From positions 1 to 6,218 of the forward strand of contig CAKPGD010000064.1 of the NCBI GenBank assembly GCA_934154515.1: a stretch of 6,218 nucleotides of DNA, given 5' to 3'. The translations under genes and the position numbers were made by a program. Below the pieces are notes generated by a model. That model was given only the letters and a program-made list of their open reading frames with translations, was not told where the DNA came from and did no database searches. Positions 1 to 5,394 of the stretch are shown piece after piece; the first letter of the stretch is position 1, and each line of letters starts with the position of its first letter. The stretch is from an uncultured Clostridia bacterium (GTDB lineage Bacteria > Bacillota > Clostridia > TANB77 > CAG-508).

Positions 1-121
1 CAACCATTCTCAAATTACCATTCTTTATCTTTGGTTCACAATTACTAAAAGTGCAAGCCCATTCAATCTTAGAATGTGATTCTTTACTTATTGCTATTTC
101 TTTTTTAACTGTAGATATCAT
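1..121 (-). CDS. Partial unknown protein, N-terminal 40 residues only
   Basis: An open frame starts at the ATG whose first base is position 121 and stays open to the left edge, giving 40 codons of an unfinished protein. The start is supported by a strong Shine-Dalgarno sequence, AGGAGGT (131-137 on the plus strand), 9 nt upstream of the ATG. GTG and TTG triplets between the two run straight into stops. The visible protein begins MISTVKKEIAISKESHSK and continues with a Trp and two Cys residues (W21, C23, C28). It has no signal peptide or membrane segment and I do not recognise a family. It follows the terminator of the sigH/tRNA-Thr unit on the same strand, so it probably starts its own transcript, but I found no convincing -35/-10 pair in 138-193. 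It is not ribosomal protein L33, which often lies downstream of sigH in Firmicutes. The gene is judged real from its RBS and frame only. Confidence 0.6.
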   Translation of the reverse strand, partial: MISTVKKEIAISKESHSKIEWACTFSNCEPKIKNGNLRMV

Positions 122-193
122 ATCACAAAAACCTCCTTTTTTCAATATTTTGAGGCTATCTTTTACTTTTTTACCAATCTTGATATTTAAAAG

Positions 194-222
194 TAAAAAA
201 ATAAAGCCGACTAAATCGACTT
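194..222 (-). terminator. Rho-independent terminator of the sigH/tRNA-Thr transcript
   Basis: Read on the minus strand, a 7-bp stem (AAGTCGA with TCGGCTT, one G-U pair; plus positions 216-222 and 204-210) closes a 5-nt loop. It is followed by TATTTTTTTA, a run of seven U residues (plus 195-201). It lies about 85 nt downstream of the tRNA 3' end and 73 nt upstream of the start of the next minus-strand gene, where the tRNA transcript would be expected to end. Confidence 0.8.
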
Positions 223-258
223 ATATTTGCGAAATAATATTCACTTTTTGCTTTCTTA

Positions 259-290
259 AACTCTAGTAGTATCAATACTTTCAAAGAGTT
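259..290 (-). other. Stem-loop in the tRNA 3' trailer
   Basis: Between the tRNA 3' end and the terminator, the 84-nt trailer (223-306) contains an interrupted inverted repeat. AACTCT (259-264) pairs with AGAGTT (285-290), and inside it AGTAT (268-272) pairs with ATACT (275-279). It would fold as a two-part hairpin with an internal loop. No open frame or second tRNA is visible here. This may simply be trailer RNA removed during tRNA 3' processing. A separate small RNA is possible but unsupported. Confidence 0.35.
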
Positions 291-306
291 CGACGAAAAC
301 GCATTA

Positions 307-382
307 TGGAGCTACCAACGGGAATCGAACCCGTGACCTCTACCTTACCAAGGTAGCACTCTACCAACTGAGCTATGGTAGC
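307..382 (-). tRNA. trnT: tRNA-Thr, anticodon GGU
   Basis: The 76-nt minus-strand sequence folds as a complete cloverleaf. The acceptor stem is GCTACCA with TGGTAGC. The D arm is GCTC/GAGT with an AGTTGGTA loop. The anticodon stem is CTACC/GGTAG with loop TTGGTAA, so the anticodon is GGT (plus 347-349), which reads the threonine codons ACC and ACU. The T arm is ACGGG/CCCGT with loop TTCGAAT. The discriminator base is U and the 3' CCA is encoded (307-309). It lies 51 nt downstream of the sigH stop on the same strand with no U-tailed terminator or clear promoter between, so it is probably transcribed with sigH and released by RNase P. Confidence 0.97.
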
Positions 383-401
383 ATATATATGTTATATACG
401 T

Positions 402-429
402 ATGGGCGTAATTTTAAAATTACGCCCAT
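402..429. other. Perfect 28-bp palindrome between sigH and tRNA-Thr
   Basis: Every base of 402-429 pairs symmetrically around the centre at 415/416. The outer arms are GC-rich (ATGGGCGTAA with TTACGCCCAT) and the centre is TTTTAAAA, so RNA would form about a 12-bp stem with a 4-nt loop. It begins 4 nt after the sigH stop codon. On the sigH strand it is followed by ACGTATATAACATAT, which is not a U tract, so it does not look like a standard intrinsic terminator in that direction. On the plus strand it is followed by TTTATTATAA, a weak U tail, but no plus-strand gene feeds into it. Candidate roles are protecting the sigH mRNA 3' end after tRNA processing, or an attenuating terminator. Confidence 0.75.
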
Positions 430-433
430 TTTA

Positions 434-1078
434 TTATAATTCATTTATATTTAAACTAGAAATTGCTTTTTTACGTATCCTTTGTATAGCATTATCTATT
501 GATTTTACTGGTGTATCGAGTTTTTCTGCTATTTGAATGTAGCTTTCACCTTGTATGTATCTATTTAATACTTGCTTTTCAAATTTACTTAAAGATTTAT
601 CTATTGCAAGTTCTACCGATTTATAATATTCTTGCTTTGTTATTGTTTCTAATGGATCTTCTACTTGATGTGAATCAAATGTATCAAGTAGGCTTGTCTC
701 TTCATCATTATCATATGCAGACTCATTTAATGATAGATAAGAATTAAGTGGCATATGTTTTTGTCTATTAGATGTTTTTATGGCTGTTATTAGTTGTCTT
801 TCTATACACATATTAGCAAATGTTTTGAAAGAGTTTTGTTTATCTGAACTATAACATTTTATTGCCTTATAAAGTCCTATTAATCCTTCTTGCACAATAT
901 CTTCTTTTTCTGCACCTATTATAAAGTATTTGCTAACTTTCATATTAACAAGTTCTTTATATTTGTTAATCAAAAAATCAAGCGCGCTTTTGTCACCAGC
1001 CTTAATAACCTCTATTAAGTCTTCATCACTCATATTCTTATAGTCTTCGTTTGTCTTAAAAAAGATATTGCTTTCCAT
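434..1078 (-). CDS. sigH: RNA polymerase sigma-H factor (Spo0H)
   Basis: This 214-residue alternative sigma factor of the sigma-70 family directs RNA polymerase to transition-state and early sporulation genes in Firmicutes. Length matches B. subtilis SigH (218 as I recall). Region 2 spans about residues 30-105 and includes the core-binding segment EDIVQEGLIGLYKAIKCY (59-76) and the -10 recognition segment CIERQLITAIK (91-101). The next segment, RQKHMPLNSYLSL (105-117), is nearly the same as in B. subtilis SigH and is the strongest family marker. Region 4 (about 158-206) has the -35-binding helix-turn-helix, with YIQIAEKL and VKSIDNAIQRIRKK (191-204). An ECF sigma would lack this linker. The ATG is preceded by AGGAGG (1089-1094) with a 10-nt spacer. 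It is transcribed from a sigma-A promoter at 1118-1147, divergent from rqcH. Downstream lies tRNA-Thr, not the rpmG-secE-nusG genes commonly found after sigH. Confidence 0.96.
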   Translation of the reverse strand: MESNIFFKTNEDYKNMSDEDLIEVIKAGDKSALDFLINKYKELVNMKVSKYFIIGAEKEDIVQEGLIGLYKAIKCYSSDKQNSFKTFANMCIERQLITAIKTSNRQKHMPLNSYLSLNESAYDNDEETSLLDTFDSHQVEDPLETITKQEYYKSVELAIDKSLSKFEKQVLNRYIQGESYIQIAEKLDTPVKSIDNAIQRIRKKAISSLNINEL

Positions 1079-1117
1079 TTTTTAGTTTCCTCCTGATGAA
1101 CTTTCTGTCTTTCCTGC

Positions 1118-1147
1118 ATTATATTCCAATAAATCTTAGGATGTCAA
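1118..1147 (-). promoter_or_regulatory. Sigma-A promoter of sigH
   Basis: On the minus strand a perfect TTGACA (-35, plus 1142-1147) and a perfect TATAAT (-10, plus 1118-1123) are separated by 18 bp. Transcription would begin near 1111, giving a leader of about 32 nt that contains the AGGAGG site. Consensus hexamers suggest high basal strength, limited only by the spacer being 1 bp over the optimum. This implies that housekeeping polymerase makes sigH mRNA during growth. Phased repeats lie just upstream. Confidence 0.85.
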
Positions 1148-1153
1148 TAGAAA

Positions 1154-1186
1154 TTTCACTTTTTGTTGCTATTTTTTCACTTTTGT
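1154..1186. repeat. Two phased direct repeats between sigH and rqcH promoters
   Basis: TTTCACTTTTTGT (1154-1166) recurs as TTTCACTTTTGT (1175-1186), start to start 21 bp, which is two helical turns. Relative to sigH they sit upstream of the -35 at roughly -43 to -75, a typical activator or UP-element position. Relative to rqcH the first touches the -35 and the second fills the spacer. The pattern is what a dimeric regulator site could look like. The AT-rich composition means chance or a simple UP element cannot be excluded. Confidence 0.4.
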
Positions 1187-1194
1187 TTTATAAT
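1166..1194 (+). promoter_or_regulatory. Probable sigma-A promoter of rqcH
   Basis: TTGCTA (1166-1171, four of six consensus bases) and a perfect TATAAT (1189-1194) are spaced by 17 bp on the plus strand. Transcription would start near 1201, giving a leader of about 59 nt before the ATG at 1260. The promoter is divergent from, and does not overlap, the sigH hexamers. The two start sites lie about 90 bp apart. Confidence 0.65.
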
Positions 1195-1259
1195 TATATA
1201 GGCATTTTGTATTTATGTCTACAAATATGGTATTTTATATAAATGTTAGGAGGATTTTA

Positions 1260-2969
1260 ATGGCTTTCGATGGAATTATAACAAAACAAGTTGTATGTGA
1301 ATTAGAACAAAATTTAATTGGTGGTAAAATTAATAAAGTTTTTGAACCTAATAAAAATGAAATTATTTTGGGCGTTTATAATAATGGAAAAAATTATGCT
1401 CTTAATATTTCTATTTCTTCTAATAATTATAGAATTAATTTGACTACAAGTAGTAAGCCCAATCCACTTAATGCTCCTAATTTTTGTATGCTTCTTAGAA
1501 AGCATTTAGTTGGTTCACGTATTACTAACATTTATAGTAATGGCTTAGAAAGAATTGTATATATAGATTTAGTTAGCTATAATGAGCTTAATGATATTGT
1601 TACTAAAAGGCTTGTTATAGAGCTTATGGGAAAACATAGTAATATAATTCTTTTAAATAACAAGAATATGATTATAGATAGTTTAAGACATTTGGACAGT
1701 TTTTCTAATTCATGCAGAGATATTTTGCCTGCTCATGAATATATAAGTCCACCAGACAACAAATTAAATTTTTATAATTCTACTTTAAAAGATTTTATTG
1801 AGCTTATTCATAATGAAAGACTTTCTAGCATAATACCTAATACTTATAATGGTATTAGTAAAACTTTCATACTAAATGCATTAAATGATTTAAATATAAA
1901 TGATATTAATTATTCTGAAGATGATTTAACTGCTATTTATACCTATATAAAAAATATAGTAGACAATTTAGGTACTAATAAAATCTGCTGTGTTATAGTA
2001 AATTCTGATTATGCTATTAGCTTTACAGAACAATTAGAAGATGCAAATGAAAATAATAATCTTCAGACAAATTTCTTTTTAGATGATTTTTATAATCAGA
2101 AAGAAAATGATGAAGTTATTAAAAATTATAAAAATAATCTTTCTAAACTTGTTCTTTCTGTGCTAAAAAAGATTACTAAGAAAGTTAATAGCATTAATTC
2201 TAAATTAGAAGAATGTGAAAGCATGGATATGTACAGAATTTATGGCGAACTTATTACTGCAAATCTTTATAGAATAAATAATAATGCGAATGTAGATTAT
2301 ATTGAACTTGAAAACTATTATGATAATAATAATCTTATAAAGATTCCTTTAGATAAGAGTATTTCTCCTTCTTATAATGCTAAAAAGTTCTTTAAGAAGT
2401 ATAATAAATTAAAAAATACTTTAGAAATAGTAAGTATGCAAAAAGAGGAAGCAAATAAGGAACTTGACTATTTGGAAAGTATTATCTATGAATTAGATAA
2501 TGCCTCTTCTATTTCTGATCTTGAAGAAATTGATAGTGAAATTTCTGAGAATGTATTATTTAAAAATAATGTTAAAAGTTCTAACGTTAAGAGAAATAAA
2601 ATAAATAAGAGAAAAGTTTATGATGAATATGAACCTATTACTTATAATGTTGATGGCTTTACTTTATTTGTAGGTAAGAATAATAAACAAAATGATTATA
2701 TTACTACAAAGCTTGGAAAAAATGAAGATTTATGGTTTCACACTAAAGATATTAGAGGTAGCCATGTATTATTAAAATGTAATGGAAGTAAAGTTAGTCA
2801 AGAAACGATTATTACCTGTGCTAAAATTGCAGCTCAGCATAGTAAAGCTAAACTTTCTTCTAATGTTCCTGTAGATTATTGTTATATTAGAAATGTTAAA
2901 AAGCCTTCTGGCAGTAAGCCTGGAATGGTTATATATGTAAATAATCAAACAATAAATGTAACACCTTAA
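1260..2969 (+). CDS. rqcH: RqcH (NFACT / Rqc2 homologue), ribosome quality control protein
   Basis: This 569-residue cytoplasmic protein belongs to the NFACT family, often still labelled fibronectin-binding protein A. Bacterial RqcH binds 50S subunits carrying stalled peptidyl-tRNA, recruits tRNA-Ala and adds alanine tails that mark the chain for proteolysis. The N-terminus MAFDGIITKQVVCEL, the motif FCMLLRKHL (75-83) and ELMGKHSNII (121-130) are family hallmarks of NFACT-N. GELITANLYRI (329-339) lies between two charged helical, probably coiled-coil, stretches (about 283-328 and 375-428). NFACT-R spans about 455-569 with WFHTKDIRGSHV (492-503) and VKKPSGSKPG (546-555). Length fits the B. subtilis protein (about 570). 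The start at 1260 is chosen because AGGAGG (1248-1253) lies 6 nt upstream and the family N-terminus begins there. An in-frame ATG at 1215 has no RBS and adds 15 unrelated residues. Where B. subtilis has the functional Asp-Arg pair 97/98, this protein has Glu97-Arg98. Confidence 0.95.
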   Translation: MAFDGIITKQVVCELEQNLIGGKINKVFEPNKNEIILGVYNNGKNYALNISISSNNYRINLTTSSKPNPLNAPNFCMLLRKHLVGSRITNIYSNGLERIVYIDLVSYNELNDIVTKRLVIELMGKHSNIILLNNKNMIIDSLRHLDSFSNSCRDILPAHEYISPPDNKLNFYNSTLKDFIELIHNERLSSIIPNTYNGISKTFILNALNDLNINDINYSEDDLTAIYTYIKNIVDNLGTNKICCVIVNSDYAISFTEQLEDANENNNLQTNFFLDDFYNQKENDEVIKNYKNNLSKLVLSVLKKITKKVNSINSKLEECESMDMYRIYGELITANLYRINNNANVDYIELENYYDNNNLIKIPLDKSISPSYNAKKFFKKYNKLKNTLEIVSMQKEEANKELDYLESIIYELDNASSISDLEEIDSEISENVLFKNNVKSSNVKRNKINKRKVYDEYEPITYNVDGFTLFVGKNNKQNDYITTKLGKNEDLWFHTKDIRGSHVLLKCNGSKVSQETIITCAKIAAQHSKAKLSSNVPVDYCYIRNVKKPSGSKPGMVIYVNNQTINVTP

Positions 2970-2991
2970 AAGGTGTTACATTTTTATTTTT
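2954..2991 (+). terminator. rqcH terminator overlapping its last codons, possibly bidirectional
   Basis: AAATGTAACACCTT (2954-2967) pairs perfectly with 2970-2983. The plus strand continues with TTATTTTTGC, so the hairpin plus U-rich tail makes a clear Rho-independent terminator for rqcH. The 5' arm encodes the final residues N-V-T-P, and the TAA stop (2967-2969) sits at the loop. The minus-strand gene ending at 2984 runs into the same hairpin. Its tail, ATTGTTTGATTATT, is only moderately U-rich, so termination in that direction is probable but weaker. Confidence 0.85.
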
Positions 2992-3214
2992 GCTTATATT
3001 CTATATCTTCCATATATGGAAACATTTCCTCTACTCTCTTTTTGGTTAGCATTTGCATAACTGGTTGAGGATTTTTTTCATGTACTGATATTAATTTTTG
3101 CGTATAACAATTTTCTGCTGTTTTAAATAACAAATATCTATTACGCACATACGTATAATAAATTTCATATCCCACATCTAAATCTTCTTCAAATTTTTCT
3201 AATGTAAATTTCAT
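2984..3214 (-). CDS. Small conserved-looking hypothetical protein, 76 residues
   Basis: A 76-residue soluble protein of unknown function. The ATG is preceded by AAGGAG (3222-3227) with a 7-nt spacer, and the frame ends against the shared terminator hairpin, both of which support a real gene. It is rich in Tyr (eight) and charged residues, has one Cys (C36), and has no signal peptide or membrane helix. The N-terminal half (LDVGYEIYYTYVRNRYLLFK, 12-31) looks like a beta-rich segment. The C-terminal half (MLTKKRVEEMFPYMEDIEY) looks helical and acidic. It follows ligA on the same strand by 66 bp with no terminator or convincing promoter between, so it is probably co-transcribed with ligA. That is the only hint of a link to DNA ligation or repair, and it is weak. 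I do not recognise the family. Confidence 0.75.
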   Translation of the reverse strand: MKFTLEKFEEDLDVGYEIYYTYVRNRYLLFKTAENCYTQKLISVHEKNPQPVMQMLTKKRVEEMFPYMEDIEYKQK

Positions 3215-3280
3215 CTTTGTTCTCCTTGTTTTTTATTATTCTCTTATATTTCGAAAAGTTTATATTTACGTTACAAATCA

Positions 3281-5278
3281 TTATTTTGTCATTTCTTCAA
3301 ATTCATCTTCTGAAATAATTTTTACACCTAATTCTTGTGCTTTTTTTAATTTTGAACCTGCATCTTCTCCTGCCAAAACATAGTCTGTTTTTTTAGAAAC
3401 AGATGATGATGTTTTTCCTCCAAATTTTTCCACTATATTACTTGCTTCTGTTCTTGTGTATTTAGATAGAGCTCCTGTTAGTACAAATGTTTTTCCTGCA
3501 AATCTATCATCTACTCCTTCTTCTTCATTTGCTGTCATATTTACTCCTGCATTTTTTAGTCTTTCTATCATATCTATTGTTTGATTTTGTCTGAAAAATT
3601 CATATATATTTTTTGCTGTTATTTCTCCAACATCACTAACTTCACACAAATCTTCTAAACTTGCTTGCATAAGTGCATCCATTGTTTTATATTTTTTTGC
3701 TAGAACTTTAGCTGCTTTTACTCCTACTTGTCTTATTCCCAATGCATTTATTACATTAAACAAGTCTTGTTTTTTACTATTTTCTATTGCATTAATTAAG
3801 TTCGAAGCAAATTTCTTTCCATTTTTCTTTAATGATGCAATTTCTTCTAAAGTTAAATTATAAATATCTGCTATATTTTTTATTAATCCTTTATCTATTA
3901 GTTGCTCTACTATTTTATATCCTAAACCGTCTATATCCATACATTCTTTAGATACAAAATGTTCTATTCCTCTAAGAAGTTGTGCTGAGCACTCTATTCC
4001 TGTGCATCTTATTGCAGCTTCTCCTTCTTCTCTTACAGCTGGAGCTCCACATACTGGACACATACTTGGTGCACTAGTTTCTTTTTCTTTTCCTGTTCTT
4101 TTTTCTGTAACAACTTTAATGACTTCTGGTATAACATCTCCCTGTTTTTGAATTACTACTGTATCTCCTATTTTTAAGTCTTTTTCTTTTATAAAGTCTT
4201 CGTTATGAAGTGTTGTTTTAGATATTGTTGAACCAGCTACTTTTACTGGTTCTAATATTGCCATTGGTGTTATTACTCCTGTTCTTCCTACTTGCCAAAC
4301 TATATCTTTTAAAGTTGTTTCTTTAGCCTCTGGTGGGTATTTATATGCAATTGCCCAACGTGGCGTTTTATATGTTGTTCCTAATTTTTCTCTAAAAGTT
4401 AGAGAATCAACTTTTATAACTGCTCCATCTATTCCAAATGATAGATTTTCTCTATCTTCACCTATTTTATTTATTGCTTGTTTTACTTCTTCAAAATTCT
4501 TACAAAAAACTCTTACTGGATTCACATTAAATCCTAATTTTTCTAAATAATTTAATTGGTCATAATGTGAGTTAAAAGTGTTTCCTTCTAACCTTTGAAT
4601 ATTAAATATATAAATATCAAGTGGTCTTTCTTCTGTTATTTTTGCATTAAGTTGTCTTAAAGAGCCTGCTGCTGCATTTCTTGCATTTGCAAATAATTGC
4701 TTTCCAAGTATTTCTTGTTCTTCATTTAATTTTTCAAATTCTTTTGTTCCAATAAAAACTTCTCCTCTTACTATAATATTTACTTTTTCTGGCAATACTT
4801 TTGGAATCGTTTTTATTGTTCTTAAATTATCTGTTATATCTTCTCCTATAAGACCATTCCCACGAGTTGCTCCTCTTACAAATATTCCGTCTACATATTC
4901 TAAAGCACAAGAAAGTCCATCTATTTTAGTTTCTACAACATAATTTAGTTCTTCGTTTTCTTCTATTGCTTGTTTTTTTACCCTATCATCAAATTCGGCA
5001 AGTTCTTCAAAAGAAAACACATCTTGAAGACTTTGAAGTGGTACTTCGTGTACTACTTGTTTAAACCCTTCTTTAACATGTCCACCTACTTTTTGAGTTA
5101 CTGAATCTGGAGTTATAAGTTCAGGAAATTGTTTTTCCAAAGCTTTTAATCTATTATTCATCATATCATATTCATAGTCGGTTATTTCTGGTGAATCATC
5201 ATCATAATATTTTCTTGAATGATATTCTAATTGTTCTCTTAATTCTTTGACTTGTTTTTTTGCTTCTTCTAATTCCAT
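3281..5278 (-). CDS. ligA: NAD-dependent DNA ligase LigA
   Basis: This 665-residue enzyme seals 5'-phosphate/3'-OH nicks in duplex DNA using NAD+, joining Okazaki fragments and completing repair. All domains are present. Domain Ia (1-67) has the NMN-binding YYDDDSPEITDYEYD stretch (24-38). The adenylation domain (about 68-313) has the AMP-accepting Lys118 in ETKIDG, RGEVF (171-175), GIDGAVIKV (282-290) and AYKYPPEA (311-318). The OB fold (about 314-400) includes WQVGRTG (328-334). A four-cysteine zinc finger uses C407, C410, C425 and C430. The helix-hairpin-helix region spans about 431-585 (for example LGIRQVG, 513-519) and a BRCT domain about 590-665 (FAGKTFVLTGALSKYTR). Length is typical of the family and nothing is missing. 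GGAGG (5285-5289) lies 6 nt upstream of the ATG. ligA often follows pcrA in Firmicutes. Here it has its own transcription start region after a TPR gene's terminator, and probably carries the 76-residue gene downstream. Confidence 0.98.
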   Translation of the reverse strand: MELEEAKKQVKELREQLEYHSRKYYDDDSPEITDYEYDMMNNRLKALEKQFPELITPDSVTQKVGGHVKEGFKQVVHEVPLQSLQDVFSFEELAEFDDRVKKQAIEENEELNYVVETKIDGLSCALEYVDGIFVRGATRGNGLIGEDITDNLRTIKTIPKVLPEKVNIIVRGEVFIGTKEFEKLNEEQEILGKQLFANARNAAAGSLRQLNAKITEERPLDIYIFNIQRLEGNTFNSHYDQLNYLEKLGFNVNPVRVFCKNFEEVKQAINKIGEDRENLSFGIDGAVIKVDSLTFREKLGTTYKTPRWAIAYKYPPEAKETTLKDIVWQVGRTGVITPMAILEPVKVAGSTISKTTLHNEDFIKEKDLKIGDTVVIQKQGDVIPEVIKVVTEKRTGKEKETSAPSMCPVCGAPAVREEGEAAIRCTGIECSAQLLRGIEHFVSKECMDIDGLGYKIVEQLIDKGLIKNIADIYNLTLEEIASLKKNGKKFASNLINAIENSKKQDLFNVINALGIRQVGVKAAKVLAKKYKTMDALMQASLEDLCEVSDVGEITAKNIYEFFRQNQTIDMIERLKNAGVNMTANEEEGVDDRFAGKTFVLTGALSKYTRTEASNIVEKFGGKTSSSVSKKTDYVLAGEDAGSKLKKAQELGVKIISEDEFEEMTK

Positions 5279-5314
5279 TGTTTTCCTCCGCGTAAAAGAT
5301 TTAACTTATTTTAT

Positions 5315-5344
5315 TTCATAGGGTTATTATATATAATTTTTCAA
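5315..5344 (-). promoter_or_regulatory. Possible ligA promoter region
   Basis: On the minus strand TTGAAA (plus 5339-5344) is followed 18 bp later by TATGAA (5315-5320), a weak -10 match. A perfect TATAAT (5326-5331) also lies here, but no good -35 sits at the right distance because that position falls in the terminator T tract. One of these should drive ligA, since a terminator separates it from the upstream gene. I cannot decide which. Confidence 0.35.
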
Positions 5345-5377
5345 AAAAAATAAATAGATAATTCTATTTATTTTTTT
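5343..5377 (-). terminator. AT-rich terminator of the TPR gene
   Basis: TAAATAGA (5351-5358) pairs with TCTATTTA (5363-5370) around a 4-nt loop. The flanks are eight A (5343-5350) on one side and seven T (5371-5377) on the other, so the stem can extend and each strand ends in a U run. It lies 17 nt after the TPR stop codon. Only one G-C pair is in the core stem, so efficiency may be modest. In shape it could act on both strands. Confidence 0.65.
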
Positions 5378-5394
5378 ATTTTTTCCTATATTTT

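Noticed and set aside
51..266. Plus-strand 71-codon open frame
   Set aside because: It lies antisense to the RBS and start of the left-edge gene and across the tRNA-unit terminator, has no RBS, and its product is low-complexity Phe/Ile/Lys-rich sequence.
383..401. Dedicated promoter for tRNA-Thr
   Set aside because: TATAAC occurs 8 nt before the tRNA on the minus strand, but no -35-like hexamer lies at 16-18 bp, where the palindrome sits instead.
499..747. Plus-strand 82-codon open frame
   Set aside because: It is fully antisense within sigH, has no RBS, and encodes a Leu-rich sequence produced by reading a coding strand backwards.
1215..1259. 15-residue N-terminal extension of rqcH
   Set aside because: The ATG at 1215 has no Shine-Dalgarno sequence, while AGGAGG sits 6 nt before the ATG at 1260, exactly where the conserved family N-terminus begins.
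1314..1505. Minus-strand 63-codon open frame
   Set aside because: It is antisense within rqcH, where the sense frame matches the NFACT family strongly; no RBS.
3215..3280. Separate promoter for the 76-residue gene
   Set aside because: TTGTAA and TATAAG-like hexamers are present on the minus strand but at poor spacing (about 21-22 bp), so co-transcription with ligA is the simpler reading.
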